Shown here one piece after another: positions 11,337 through 23,597 of a stretch of 64,000 bases of DNA. Every line of letters starts with the position of its first letter. The stretch's first letter is position 1. The position numbers and the translations under genes were made by a program. The stretch is from Misgurnus anguillicaudatus (taxonomy: Eukaryota; Chordata; Actinopteri; Cypriniformes; Cobitidae), in NCBI RefSeq assembly GCF_027580225.2, contig NW_027395277.1, positions 682,001 through 746,000 on the forward strand, written 5' to 3'. The notes below the pieces were generated by a model that saw nothing but the letters and a program-made list of their open reading frames with translations, did not search any database and had not been told where the DNA came from.

Positions 11337-12728
11337 AGACATTACTGACTTTCTGAAAGAGGTTGCAGGAGAAGTCACAAAAATCTGACGTAAGGTTTGG
11401 ACTCTAAGCTGGAAACAAATCATTGTTAACACCCATTACATTTTATTCCAGAATTTCCTCTTGGATGTTTTTGAAAACTTCAGACAGTAAGGCACTGTTA
11501 ATAGACTACTTGAACATTCAGCAGACACACTAACAATAAGAGACTATCTCAGTATGACTAACTAGTAGTATCATTGCTCACAATGACTAACATGAATAGT
11601 TGCTCTTAGTCATTTGAAAATTGCAATGTAAGGTACTGAATAATTTGGCATTGGTCATGTTAAATCCATTTCAAACTTTGTATGGTATCCACTATTCAGT
11701 TTTTCATATTTAACACTGCCAGTGACCATCTCGCATGTTGTTTCATGACATTTCGACACGGCATATCGCACACTAGTACTCTAATATCCCAAAAAACATG
11801 CATGACTTGGTTTTAACTCTTGTTGTTGACTGGCAAAACTACTTTAAACAACCAACCATATTTTTTGACATGGAAATGTGGCATCTTGTTGTGTTTTTAT
11901 GTGCACTTCTTGTTTAGTATTTAACTTTAAAAGTTTTTAGTATTTTTTATTGTTTGAACTGTTCTACTGACATAATTATTCCTTTTTAATCGTTAATTTA
12001 ATTGGTTTTCGTAGCTTTCCACTGTTGGTTTTGTTATATAACTTCACTTGTGTGTACATATCAGTTCGTTCTCAACAGTACACTCTTATGGCTGTTACTC
12101 GCAGGTCAAATGTAGTTTGGCACTAAAACGCTGTACAGACAGATTGTTTTGTTATGCGGTACATTGGATATGAAGTGGCTCTGGGATAATGCACCGGTTT
12201 TATTTGAATGTAACCATTTTTTTAAGAGTTTATAATAGGTTGGCAATGAAGTCGAGCACTTTGCTATATCATTCTTCTTATATAAAGGACTTTGGCATTC
12301 AATGAAACAAACAGCAGACTATAATACTCTTAAGGTCGTATTGCTGAAGACCCATATGTAATGTTTATGTGATGCTTTGAAATGTCTTGAATGTTGAATT
12401 GTTTGTACTGTTACTGTACCATAACTCCAGAGTAAAATAATGATTAGCACCTTAGCTACTTGTCTGTCTTTTGATTTTGGAAAAAGTGTTTGGGTTTGGG
12501 ATGTTTGCATAGCAAATTATTCAGCAGACATCTGCGTCAGCTTTGGAAAGCCATACGTTTTCCATATTTAAGGTAGAGTAAGTCTCGTATACGAAATCTG
12601 CATTTACACTTGGCGAAACAATTCAAGGTAGACATACTGACCCAGAACAGCTTAAACCACAGAGAAAGTTAAATGTTGCGATATGCACAGACAAAATGGT
12701 TATACAAGAGCTTTATTCCTGTAATAAA
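11337..12728 (+). other. Prion gene 3' UTR (probable)
   Basis: AT-rich, noncoding and free of transposon ends, as in the long 3' UTRs of PRNP genes. The first good AATAAA on this strand is at 12723-12728. Its use as the poly(A) signal is inferred. Confidence 0.45.
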
Positions 12729-14370
12729 AAGACATAAAACGTCAACATTACTCCACTAAGTGACCTCAGGTGATGTCCAGGAGTTTTTTTTAATGATGCA
12801 CAAAACATCTTGACATGGAAATATCCGATCTGTCCACTTACATTGCGGACACGAATGCATGTATCCGATTCATATCCGATTTATTTCCACATATGAAAGC
12901 CTGAAACCGCTTGCACGTCCGTGGGTCAGGCAGTGCAAATCCGGCCTAAATGTTCACCAGTGATCCGCATCTACTCTTGTGGGAGTGCTTTACTGTTTTC
13001 CTTATTATATTCGTCATGTTGACAGATGTCCCATTCATAAAGGGATTGGTTAACAAATGAGCATCTTAATTAAACCCCTAGTGGACAACCATTAGCACCA
13101 TGTATCTGTTAGGGCTGTCACATTCGAATACCAGATTAATCGTATGAAATCACCCAAAGGGTCATCTATCAGAAACAATAATCTTCACCGTTGTATTTTG
13201 GAATATAAACCAACCCTCGGGAAGATAACTTCGGTTCAACAAAACATCACAAGAGATGAAAGTGCTCACACTGGTGCTCATTACCGAGGTTAACCAGGCA
13301 GAGCAAATGCATGTGCACACAGGAACTGATCACAATATTTTTATGTAATTATGACATCATTTGAGATCAGACAAACATGTCAGAAACATTTCTTCTGCCA
13401 CTACATGATGATGTTCAATCAGAAGGGGTCAGAGGTCACATTGAGGTTGAGTTTTTCAATGGAATGGGCACATGTGAATTAAGAAGGGTGTGTTGATCCA
13501 TGGATAGAGGGAGTGCATGCAACATTCGCCATTATTCACATAAGCTACAATAAAGTATTTGACACAAAGAGATTAGTGATAGAAAGGACATTTGTTGAGA
13601 AAAGACTCATACCATCAAATAAGGATTAGGTGGATCTGCCCTAAATGTTTAATAGATAAGATAAGATTACACTGACTTGTCACAAGATATAGTCAAGGTT
13701 AGCGGGGTTGCTGCAGGCCTGTGAAATGTCTAAATAACAAAGAATTGCATTGCAATAAAAGTTGCAAAGTGTAAAGATGAACTAATAAACAGGAACACAC
13801 CATCTTCTTAATAATTCAATGCGAAAGACAGACGACAATATAAAGCTACACAACACAAAGCTGCAGTTGTTTAGCAGGGACAGCTGGAGGGGAACGGATA
13901 AAACTGCTCTTTGTTTATTTCACATTTAAGCACATTTCATCTAAATTGGTTTTACATCTGCTGTTAAGTGTGTGCAGGGGTCAGACTACAGTTTGCCTCT
14001 CAAATGGAGACCTATGGAAGTAATGACATTGTTTTTACATGTGAACATGACATATTTTATTGTTATGTAAACACTGCACTGTGTATATATAAACAATATA
14101 AAGGTATACATTTAATGCATGAATGTTGCATGTGAAATCCACCTTTTGTTTAGCATGCGTTTTGTTAGACAACACCCCATATGTTCCCACATATGGCCTA
14201 TTTCAAAAACATGGAACTATGTGGGAATCTGTAATTTACCATAAAGTGCAATAAATGCGCACTCTCTTTCTTATGCTTCAATGAATATTTAAAATAAAAA
14301 CTGTTTGGACATATTGTTTTCTTTCTAAGAATAACTCTGGTACGTCAGGGGAGACCAAAAACCTCATCGC
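12729..14370. other. Intergenic, nothing recognised
   Basis: Spacer between the prion gene and the first receptor gene. I see no coding similarity, RNA gene or intact mobile-element end. Confidence 0.55.
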
Positions 14371-14378
14371 GCGCGTCT

Positions 14379-14403
14379 TTTAAAACGCGTACGCACAGTG
14401 CGC
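14379..14403 (+). promoter_or_regulatory. Shared upstream block of GPCR paralogue 1
   Basis: TTTTAAAACGC followed by a GTACGCACAGTGCGC tract lies about 86 bases before the start. The inverted paralogue has TTTAAAACGC followed by CGTGCGCACCGCG about 110 bases before its own start, and both share CTGACACTAT near the ATG. A retained core promoter is inferred. Confidence 0.4.
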
Positions 14404-14464
14404 AAACATTCTCTGGATGAGAGATGGCTCTGTTCTCTTTCTCATAACTGCTTTTACTGACACT

Positions 14465-15340
14465 ATGAATATTTCTGAGAGTCCTGCGGGTCTGGCCACC
14501 GTGCTACCTCTCACCAGTTTTGGCAATGTGCTTTTATTTCTTTTCAATGTAATCCTCGCCACCGCCATCGTTTTTATGAACGCGTCCGTATTTCTTTCCA
14601 TAATGATGAACCGAGCGTTGCGCAGCGAGAATCGTTTCATGTATATGCTCAGCACGTGTCTCAGTGACATCTGCTCAGGTGTGTCGTTTTATTATTGTGG
14701 GGTTCTGGATGTGCGTGACTTTTATGACTCCCCGACGCGCACTTTATTCATCGTGCCCACCTTTTTGGGTTTGTCCTATATGGCGATTCTGGCCGCGCAG
14801 GCGGACCGGTACCACGCTGTAGTGGCGCCTTTTAAATACTCCCAACGCATGACCCGTAACAGAACCTTACTGGTGATTTTGGCGTACTGGGTTTATGCTT
14901 TTGCGATCGTGGCTGTTCAAAATCTGGTGACTGTGGGGGTCGCAAGGAAATTGACGGCCATTGGTACATTTGTGGCAAACATATTCACGGTTGTAATCAT
15001 GATTGGGTTAAACATCAGGTTGTTTTTCATTGCCAAATATCAGCTGGGACGCGAACCCCCGAGCGCGGAACGAGACAACAAGCGCGCGTCCGTGTATCTC
15101 ATCATTGTGGTTGCCGTGTGCTTTCTGGTGGCGTGGTTGCCTCTTTTTCTGAATGCTATCGCGTGTAATTTAGCGGGCTCCTCGTGCTCAACGTTCAGAA
15201 ATGAGGGTTCGGATCCAATGCGCATTCTGCCACGCGTGAACGCAGTTTTTACACCCTTGCTGTATATCAGGGGCTGCTCCGCGCTCAGGAGAACCCTACT
15301 AAGTAAAGTCTGGAAAACAACATGCAAGATGAAAGGGTAA
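14465..15340 (+). CDS. Orphan class A GPCR, paralogue 1
   Basis: Intronless, 291 residues from the chosen ATG. An upstream in-frame ATG at 14417 adds 16 residues, but the paralogue at 22.6-23.5 kb starts at this MNISES. Seven hydrophobic segments are visible, with a likely glycosylated Asn2. Segment 3 carries AQADRYHAV, the DRY equivalent. The usual Cys before segment 3 is absent (PTRTLFIVPTFLG). Segment 6 reads CFLVAWLP, and segment 7 has TPLLY in place of NPxxY. Lack of the segment-3 Cys and the LRSENRF wording in loop 1 recall the melanocortin/cannabinoid/lysolipid group or GPR119. Ligand unknown; GPR148-like is another possible label. Cytoplasmic loops match the paralogue almost exactly, while the outer loops differ. 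Confidence 0.85.
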   Translation: MNISESPAGLATVLPLTSFGNVLLFLFNVILATAIVFMNASVFLSIMMNRALRSENRFMYMLSTCLSDICSGVSFYYCGVLDVRDFYDSPTRTLFIVPTFLGLSYMAILAAQADRYHAVVAPFKYSQRMTRNRTLLVILAYWVYAFAIVAVQNLVTVGVARKLTAIGTFVANIFTVVIMIGLNIRLFFIAKYQLGREPPSAERDNKRASVYLIIVVAVCFLVAWLPLFLNAIACNLAGSSCSTFRNEGSDPMRILPRVNAVFTPLLYIRGCSALRRTLLSKVWKTTCKMKG

Positions 15341-15344
15341 ACTT

Positions 15345-16870
15345 TAGAAATGTTAAATTGAAATAACTGAAATGATATTGTTCTTTTAACGTAAAAGTGA
15401 ATTAAAAATAATGAAATTTACACAATGGCATATCATTTCACAACAAAAGATTGCAGTAAATTGTGTTAGAGATGCTTGGTCCGCACTTTTATCATACAGA
15501 TTTATGAGTAACCCTTAAACTATATTGTTAGTTAATGTTAGTAATGCATTTACTAAAGTTAACAAATACAATCTTATTTGTAAAGTGTTACCAATTTATG
15601 CTGTCAAAAACCCATGACCAAGAAGACATACCTATGCATCACCCATGTCAGTTTGTGTCATATATAGCCGTGGAAAAATATAAGAGACCACTCCAGTTTG
15701 GACTTTAATCATCATTTCTAGATGTATAGTGACCAATTCAGTCAAGTGTCAACAAATTTTAACAAAAGCAAACCTTGGGAGTGACAAAGTCACCCAACAG
15801 CAAATGTAAAAGACTGAGGACATTATGAGACCCATGAAATATGTGATTAAAATCTGGGTTTTTCCATTTTTTTATTTTTCCTAAAATGTAAAACATTAGT
15901 ATTGAATTTGAACTTGTTTTATTGAAGATTGGAAAACACTGCATCTTTTTTGCTATTATGACCATGTTTCCCCATTTCAATTTTCTGTAAATAAATGCAA
16001 ATAAAAACATAATTTTTATTAAGAATTTGGCAGAAATGTTGTTGGTAGTTGACAGAATGAAACACATTCCTATTATAGTACATCTAGAAAAGCTAAAACT
16101 GAAATGGTCTCTTATTTTCTTCCACGTCTGTATGTTTTCACATATATCTTTTCACTGTAGTCTACTTTCACAAACCAGAGACGTAAAGTATAAATTATTC
16201 ATGCAATCACTGACTGTAATCTCTCACTCATGTCCATGTTTCACTAATATTGAACTTTGTTTTGTTATTAAATTGGATTTAAGCATACTGATAATTTATT
16301 TTGGCAAACTTTCAGTGTGAAACCTCAGTCTGAAGCTCCACATGGATAAGATGGGGCAGTGGTCTTCAAGACATGATCGGTGAGACGGGGATAAAAGCAG
16401 AGTTTTAAAAGATGTGCCATTTGAAGTCTCAGGTCAAAACCATATATCTTTATATTTTCAGAGGCACAGATGCTGTCCATGTTGTGAAAAATTTGGTTTG
16501 TGGCTGAAATGAGCCTGTGAACTGTATGAATGTTTCACCCTTATTTCTTCCCTGTAAGGTCAATTAAAGAGAATATTGACTCAGTTATTCATAGTTATCT
16601 CAAATCTTACATTTATGCTTACATTTACATGCATCTGAGCTTGAATTTATCAGAATGATTTATGAATGGATTATGCAAAGTATTGGTAACAATAAATATC
16701 AGTCTTGTTTCTGTAATTTTGTTAACGCTGGAATACAAATCAGTCGGAAAAATCAGCTAGAGAGCCTGTTGGCCTCCTGTTTTTCTGTCATGTGTAATAG
16801 GCCTACATGTATGTTGGATTCATAGCCACAAATCACATTTAATGAACTTAAACATTTTGTTTATTGTACA
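15345..16870. other. Intergenic with a degraded AACACTTTACA element
   Basis: About 15515-15600 carries TTAGTTAATGTTAGTAATGC and ends TTTGTAAAGTGTTACC, a decayed end of a fish element family seen again at 21.1-21.9 and 37.4-39.0 kb. The rest shows nothing recognisable. Confidence 0.5.
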
Positions 16871-16872
16871 TA

Positions 16873-17405
16873 CACTCACCTAAAGGATTATTAGGAACAC
16901 CTGTTCAGTTTCTCATTAATGCAATGGTGTGATTGTGTGGAGGATGTTTTCTTGGCACACTTTAGGCCCCTTAGTGCCAACTGTGCATCGTTTAAATGCC
17001 ACGGCCTACCTGGGCATTGTTTCTGACCATGTCCATCCCTTTATGACCACCATGTCCTCTAATGGCTACTTCCAGCAGGATAATGCACCATGTCACAAAG
17101 GTCAAATCATTTCAAATTGGTTTCTTGAACATGACAATGAATTCACTGTACTAAAATGGCCCCCACAGTCACCAGATCTCAACCCAATAGAGCATCTTTG
17201 GGATGTGGTGGAACGGGAGCTTCGTGCTCTGGATGTGCATCCCACAAATCTCCATCAACTGTAAGATGCTATCCTATCAATATGAGCCAACATTTCTAAA
17301 GAATGCTTTCAGCACCTTGTTGAATCAATGCCATGTAGAATTAAGGCAGAAAGGGGGTCAAACACAGTATTAGTATGGTGTTCCTAATAATCCTTTAGGT
17401 GAGTG
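16873..17405 (+). mobile_element. Tc1-like transposon, internally deleted, copy 1
   Basis: Inverted ends CACTCACCTAAAGGATTATT and AATAATCCTTTAGGTGAGTG, with TA next to the left end. Inside, 16929-17264 encodes the C-terminal part of a Tc1/mariner transposase: GYFQQDNAPCHKG holds a catalytic Asp, and PPQSPDLNPIEHLWD holds the second and third acidic motif region. The N-terminal DNA-binding half is missing, so the copy is dead. Confidence 0.88.
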
Positions 17406-17409
17406 CAAG

Positions 17410-18720
17410 TTGGCCTTGATTTTTTAATCATTAAAATTATTTATATATTTTTTTTAAACTGCACCACCTGTCATGCGATGTTTAATATTTACATGGCAAA
17501 CAGCACATAGAGAAGCACAATCAAAAATGCTTTCAACTCTCAGCAAACAAATATACATTGTGTATGATTGCATGTGCATACTGTACATATCGTCCTCTCA
17601 TATCAACTTACATACACCCCCCCCCATCTCCATTCTATAAAAACATTCAACTGTTCTAACCAATAGTGATGGTTTGCTTCTCTAGGGGTTTGTTTTGTGC
17701 CACTTGTTTGTCTCTTGATTTCATTTCAAATGTGGTTGATTTCCTCGTGTTGACACTTGAGCCCACTCATAAAGCGTTTTATCTCTCAGGGTGTAATTAA
17801 GATCCTAATGAAACCCTAAGTGGTACACTATGGGCCTTATGGGGATTTATGGATGTTAAGATGGTCAATTAATGATTCAGCATACCAAAACACATACACA
17901 CAAGATCTTTATTCTGTCAGAAACATTTATTTTCAGTTGTGAGTTTTGGATCGTCTTTTTAACACCTGGGAGCGAGTGTTTTAACAGATTGGGAGATGTT
18001 CAAAACTTCAAATCCCATAATAGATGATCATTACTGTGATTTTTCAGGGATGCACAAATGCACACATATAGACATACACAGTCAGTCAGATGCTGTTGGT
18101 CTGTGTATTTATAAATTTCCGATAATCTCTAGGGGATACTATCAGTTTCTGTTTGCAAAACACCACTTAAAATAATTAGAATGAGCAGGAGTCAAGCGCA
18201 CGCATGATTACAAAAAGACTGGGCTGTCCAAACACATCAAAATCATAAACACTTATGCAAACACACAAGATCAGCAGACTGGTTGACCTGCAAGGGTTAA
18301 AATTAATATACTTCTACGCCTGATGAAGCTTGGAACATAATGTTAAAAACATTTGTGTATTTAATATAGTAGTGATTTAATAAAGCAGTTGCACTTTAAA
18401 AAAAAAGTTTTAACCCAAAAAAAGGGACAAACCCAGTTGGGGGTTAAATTAACCCAGAAAACACTTTTTTTAGATTGTTAGAAAGGTTTGTAAAACATTA
18501 TCAAGAAATAGAAACCTTATACAAGTGTCATATGCAGTCTTAAAAGCCCTAAACAAATTCCTGATAAAGAGTTAAAAATAAAATAGTTCATTATGTAGGT
18601 TTCAAGTTTCATTTATTTGTAACCCCATTTACAACCGCAGCAGCTGACCAATGTGCTTTACAACCTCAGAAAATAAATAGTAAATAGAAACATCAAAGAT
18701 AGCAAATAAATAAGATCTAT
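17410..18720. other. Intergenic, repeat scraps only
   Basis: Nothing coding is recognised. There is a run of C at 17624-17632 and an AACCCAG-type scrap at about 18405-18475. Confidence 0.5.
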
Positions 18721-18725
18721 ATTAA

Positions 18726-19852
18726 AGGTGCAGTGTGTAATTTTTAGAAAGATCTCTTGACAGAAATGCAATATAATATACAAAACTACATTATCATGGG
18801 TGTATAAAGACATTATTATAATGAATCGTTATGTTTTTATTACCTTAGAATGAGATTTTTTTTAATCTACATGCACGAGGGTCCCCTTACGTGGAAGTCG
18901 CCATTTTGTGCCACCACGTTTATACAAAAGCCCTTAAAGGAATATTCCATTTTCTTAAAAGAAAAATCCAGATAATTTACTCACCACCATGTCATCCAAA
19001 ATGTTGATGTCTTTCTTTGTTCAGTCGAGAAGAAATTATGTTTTTTGAGGAAAACATTGCAGGATTTTTTTCATTTTAATAGACTTTAATAGAGCCCAAC
19101 ATTTAATACTTAACTCAACACTTAACAGTTTTTTTCAACTGAGTTTCAAAGGACTATAAACAATCCCAAACGAGGCATAAGGAAGGGTCTTATCTAGCGA
19201 AACTATTGTCATTTTTGACAAGAAAAATAAAAAATATACACTTTTAAACCACAACTTTTCGTCTAGGTCCGGTCCAGCGCAACCTAACGTAAATGCGTAG
19301 TGACGTAGGGAAGTCACGTGTTACATATATAAAACGCACATTTGCGGACCATTGTAAACAATAAACTGACACAAAGACATTAATTAGTATCAGTTGACAT
19401 ACAACAACTTGTCAAAAATGACAATCGTTTCGCTAGATAAGACGCTTATGCATCGTTTTAGATTGTTTATAGTGATTTGAAACTCCGTTGAAAAAAACTG
19501 TTAAGTGTTGAGTTAAGTATTAAATGTTGGGCTCTATTAAAGTCCATTAAAATGAGAAAAATCCTGCAATGTTTTTCTCAAAAAACATAATTTCTTCTCG
19601 ACTGAACAAAAAAAACATCAACATTTTGGATGACATGGTGGTGAGTAAATTATCTGGATTTTTCTTTTAAGCAAATGGAATATTCCTTTAACGGACAAAC
19701 ATTTTTGTCTCCATTGCTGATATGTTTTTCCGGTGGTGGCTACTGTAGCTTCTCTATGCGTTTCAAAAGCGAGGGGTGAGCAGTGGGCTGAGCTGTTGGT
19801 TGCAATTCATAACCTCACCAGTAGATGCCGCTAAAATGTACACACTGCACCT
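18726..19852. mobile_element. Outer TTAA-flanked MITE, split by a foldback insertion
   Basis: The ends are AGGTGCAGTGTGTAATTTTT and the inverted form ATGTACACACTGCACCT. TTAA lies at both flanks (18722-18725 and 19853-19856). The element is interrupted by the foldback element at 18938-19687, so its own length is about 370 bases. Confidence 0.8.
18938..19687. mobile_element. TTAA foldback element, copy 1
   Basis: Two near-identical arms of about 300 bases: AGGAATATTCCATTT, then CCAGATAATTTACTCACC and CCACCATGTCATCC on the left, mirrored on the right and ending GGAATATTCCT. TTAA is duplicated at both flanks (18934-18937 and 19688-19691). It is inserted in an older TTAA-flanked MITE. There is no transposase, so it must have been moved by an enzyme coded elsewhere. 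Confidence 0.88.
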
Positions 19853-20089
19853 TTAAAATATATAACAATATATAAGAAATAACCAGAATTGAGTACAGAG
19901 ATGGAACTTCAAAGCGATGGGAAAAGAATGTGTTTTGAGTAAAGATTTAAAAACCTGTAAAGTAGCAGCAGGTCTAATATGAACTGATAGGATATTACAA
20001 AGTTTAGGGCCAAGAGAATGCATGTTCACCCCTTTTCTTTAATTTAACTCTAGGAACAGTGATCAATCCCAGATTACTACATCTCTACT

Positions 20090-20305
20090 AGATTTACTCA
20101 CCCTCATGTTGTTACAAACCTTCTGCTGAACACAAAGATATTTTGAGCAACATTTGTAACCAAACCGTTTTGAAGCACCATTAAGTTCCATTGTGGTATT
20201 TAATTGGGTTTCTGTTTCCTGCTTCATATAAATATCTTTATACAGATCAGCATGAGAGGGAGTAAATGATAGCAGAATTTTTAGTTTAGGGTGAAATCCC
20301 TTTGA
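20090..20305. mobile_element. MITE, TTTACTCACCCTCATG type
   Basis: TTTACTCACCCTCATGTTG on the left, and CATGAGAGGGAGTAAATGAT then TTTAGGGTGAAATCCCTTTG on the right, are inverted. Decayed; belongs with the elements at 21177-21691 and 30381-30775. Confidence 0.6.
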
Positions 20306-21079
20306 GATGATATTTTAACCATAAAGGTTTTAATGTGTAATTTATTTTTTAAAAAAATACTTAAACACTTTGAATTTCTCAGTTTTATTTTTTACAAAGT
20401 GATGTACATTTATAAACACATTTTTAAACACATATGTCACCATTTAAAAGCAAAAATCATGATAAGGATCTGTTCTGACATCAACATGATAAATCTTTTT
20501 GATGATAAAGCTTTTTGATGCTATATATATTTATGTAGATGATCTAGATCGTATATACGTTACACAGATATGTATTACTTTAGTATAGCACAGTGTCTGT
20601 CTTGGCACTCTTTCACAGATTGTTCATCATGAATTACACAACTGTCCAATTTGTGCTTCTATAATATTACACAAAAGATACAAATAACTATATGTACACT
20701 GAAGATGACTTATCTGTGTATCTGTGTTATTTATATATACACATTTTAGATATTTTGTCCTTTTTTATCTTGGAATATGTGTATGTTTGACACATTTCAG
20801 GGTTTTGTCCTGCAATGTCCTGTCTTGTCAAATTTTAAAAAATACTAAACTAAACTAAACTAAGATATATTTTGGTAATATATTTAGAGTCCTGGGGTTT
20901 TCGTAACTTTAAATCTTAACATTTAAACTTCATGTCCAATTTGTTGGAAAGTTAGATTGCATCTTGAAGATCACAGCCACAGACCACCTTCTTATCAGTG
21001 AGGGATGTTCACAGACTTTGGATTCACTCTAAGAAAAATGTCAAGAGAACCTTGATCAAAAACAGCATTAAACATAATT

Positions 21080-21985
21080 AAGTAGCCGAGTAACACTTTA
21101 CAATAAAGTTTTATGTGTTAACCTTAGATAATAATAAGATGTTTGTACAATATTTATTATTATGGTAACACTTTAAAGATGAAAATTCTGTCATCATTTA
21201 CTCATCCTCATGTTGTTCTAAATCTGTATAAATTTCTTTTTTTCTGATGAACACAAAAGAAGATATTTTGATAAATGATGGTAAACACACAGCAGATAGT
21301 GACCATAGACTTCCATAGTAGGAATAAAAAAATATGGAATTTAATGGGTACCGTCAACTGTGTGCTTACCATCATTTATCAAAATATTTTCTTCATCATT
21401 TATCACAATGCTTACAAAATGTTTTTTTCCTACTATGGAAGTCTATGGTCACTTACTGCTGTGTGTTTACCATCATTTATCAAAATATTTTCTTCTTCAT
21501 TTATCACAATACTTACAAAATATTTTTTTCCTACTATGGAAGTCTATGGTCACTTACTGCTGTGTGTTTACCATCATTTCTCAAAATATCTTCTTTTATG
21601 TTTATCAGAAAAAAGAAATTCATACAGGTTTAGAACAACATGAGGATGAGTAAATGATGACAGAATTTTCATTTTAAAGTAAACTATCCCTTTAAAATAA
21701 TATTAGTAAACATTAGTAAATGCATTATCCAACATGAACCATAAAGTTTTTCAACGTACATTAATTAATGTGAATAAAATTAGTCTTTTAAAATTAGTTG
21801 ATTTTAATTATGTATTAGTAAATCCCAAAATTAACATGAACTCAAATGAATACATGCTGTATTGTTTGTTGTTAGTTCATGTTAGCTAATGCATGAACTA
21901 AATGTTAACAAATACAACCTTATTGTAAAGTGTTACCATTTTAGTTAATAAATAAAATTTTATTGTAAAGTGTTACCAATAGTTG
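21080..21985. mobile_element. GTAACACTTTACA element, interrupted
   Basis: The left end AGTAACACTTTACAATAAAG and the right end TTATTGTAAAGTGTTACC are inverted. The interior is split by the MITE at 21177-21691. Extra copies of the right end (21920-21950 and 21960-21985) suggest two overlapping insertions. Confidence 0.5.
21177..21691. mobile_element. MITE with internal 101-bp tandem repeat
   Basis: AGATGAAAATTCTGTCATC on the left is the inverse of GATGACAGAATTTTCATTTT on the right. TTAA lies at 21173-21176 and 21692-21695. The interior has about 2.3 copies of a 101-base unit (21366-21600) including CCTACTATGGAAGTCTATGG. The left terminal AGGGATAGTTTACTTTAA present on the right is missing, so the left end is shortened. 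Confidence 0.7.
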
Positions 21986-22626
21986 CTTAGTTTCTTTAAA
22001 TCAATTTTAGACAAAGTATACTTTGATAACTATGGATAAATTATGGGTGACTTCACAATCAAATATAAAGTAAACTTTCAGAAAAAAAGACACTGTCACT
22101 GGTGTGGTACCCTTTCAAAAAGTAAACCTAAAAAGTGCATAACAAAGGTACACATGAGACATTTTTAAAAGGAAATGTCTCTGATAGCTTTTGTACCTTT
22201 TTTTTGTGTATGGCACAGTGTGCAGTGATAAAAGACAATTTCATTAAAGTCAGCACAAATCACTTTTGTATTGTTTTGTTTATTATTGTAATTTATATTT
22301 TAATATCTTGGTCAAAAGGCCTGCTAGATAAATGACAACATTTGAGATATATTAACTAAATTGAAGATTTTAATCGACAGACCTGATTAAAGGGTTTGTT
22401 TTACACATTTAAGACTTTTTCCCAGATATTCGTGATTATTATAAAGATAAAAACATAGAGATTACATAAAGATTGCACTCACAAATGTGCAAAAACATTA
22501 TATTCTCTGTAGAAATGTTCATAGTGTTTTAAAATTTTAATTTCAATTAAATTATTATTGTAAATGCTAAATTTGTACATTTCAGTGTCATGTAACTGTA
22601 GGACCCCTGAATGAATGCGTAAGCCT

Positions 22627-23502
22627 TTACCCTTTCTTCATGCATGTTGTCCTCCAGACTTTACTTAGTAGTGTTCTCCTGAGCGCATGACAGCCCTTGA
22701 TATACAGTAAGGGGGTGATAATTGTGCTGAGACGTGCCAAAATACGCAAAGGGTCTGTCCCTTCATTTTTTAGTATATAGCACACATTACCCCTGAACAT
22801 ACACACTATAACATAAATAAAAAGTGGCAACCACGCCACCAGAAAGCACACGGCAACTACTATGATAAGATACACGGACGCGCGCTTGTTGTCTCGTTCC
22901 GCGCTCGGGGGTTCGCGTTCAAGCTGATATTTGGCAATGAGAAACAGTCTGATGTTTAACCCAATCATGATTACAATTGTGAAAATGTTTGCCACCAAAG
23001 TACCAATGCCCGTCACACTCTTATAGACTCCTTTAGGCACCAGATTTTGAACAGCCACGATCGCAAAAGCATAAACCCAGTACGCCAGTATCACCAGTAA
23101 GGTTCTGTTACGGGTCATGCGTTGGGAATATTTAAAAGGTGTAGAGATAGCATGGTACCGGTCCGCCTGCGCGGCTAGAATCGCCATGTAGGACAAACCC
23201 AAAAAAGTGGGAACAATATAGTATGTGCGTGTTGCGGAGTTATAATCTTCACTCACGTCCAAAAGTCCGCTGTAATAATAAGACACACCTGAGCAGATGT
23301 CACTGAGACACGTGCTGAGCATGTACATGAAGCGATTCTCGCTGCGCAGAGCTCGATTTACCATTATGGAAAGAAATACGGACGCGTTAAGAAAAACAAT
23401 TGCGGTGGCGTGAACTGCGTTAAAAAGAAATAAAAGCACGTTGCCAAAACTGGTGAGAGGCAGCACAGGGGCCAAGCCCACATGACTCTCAGAAATATTC
23501 AT
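22627..23502 (-). CDS. Orphan class A GPCR, paralogue 2
   Basis: Intronless, 291 residues, the same length as the gene at 14465-15340 and facing it tail-to-tail. Starts MNISESHVGLAP. Shared hallmarks: RALRSENRFMYMLSTCLSD at loop 1/segment 2, AQADRYHA in place of DRY, CFLVAWLP in segment 6, TPLLYIKGC in place of NPxxY, and a basic C-tail ending WRTTCMKKG. Differences concentrate in the extracellular second loop (PKGVYKSVTG) and in segment 6/7 and loop 3 (CMFRGNVCYILKNEG). Like its twin it lacks the Cys before segment 3. Orphan; relation to the melanocortin/cannabinoid-like receptors is inferred from motifs only. Confidence 0.85.
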   Translation of the reverse strand: MNISESHVGLAPVLPLTSFGNVLLFLFNAVHATAIVFLNASVFLSIMVNRALRSENRFMYMLSTCLSDICSGVSYYYSGLLDVSEDYNSATRTYYIVPTFLGLSYMAILAAQADRYHAISTPFKYSQRMTRNRTLLVILAYWVYAFAIVAVQNLVPKGVYKSVTGIGTLVANIFTIVIMIGLNIRLFLIAKYQLEREPPSAERDNKRASVYLIIVVAVCFLVAWLPLFIYVIVCMFRGNVCYILKNEGTDPLRILARLSTIITPLLYIKGCHALRRTLLSKVWRTTCMKKG

Positions 23503-23597
23503 GAGCGATGGTATAGTGTCAGTATATGCTGTTATGCTAGAGCAGCAGAGTCATGACTGATCTTTAGAAGAGCTGGTGGTGAGTGCGCGGAGACGCG

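Noticed and set aside
16929..17264. Possible host gene with DDE-like motifs
   Set aside because: It is a transposase fragment bounded by Tc1-type inverted ends.
21275..21653. Three overlapping plus-strand open frames of about 100-120 codons
   Set aside because: They read through the 101-base tandem duplication of a MITE; similarity among them is due to the repeat.
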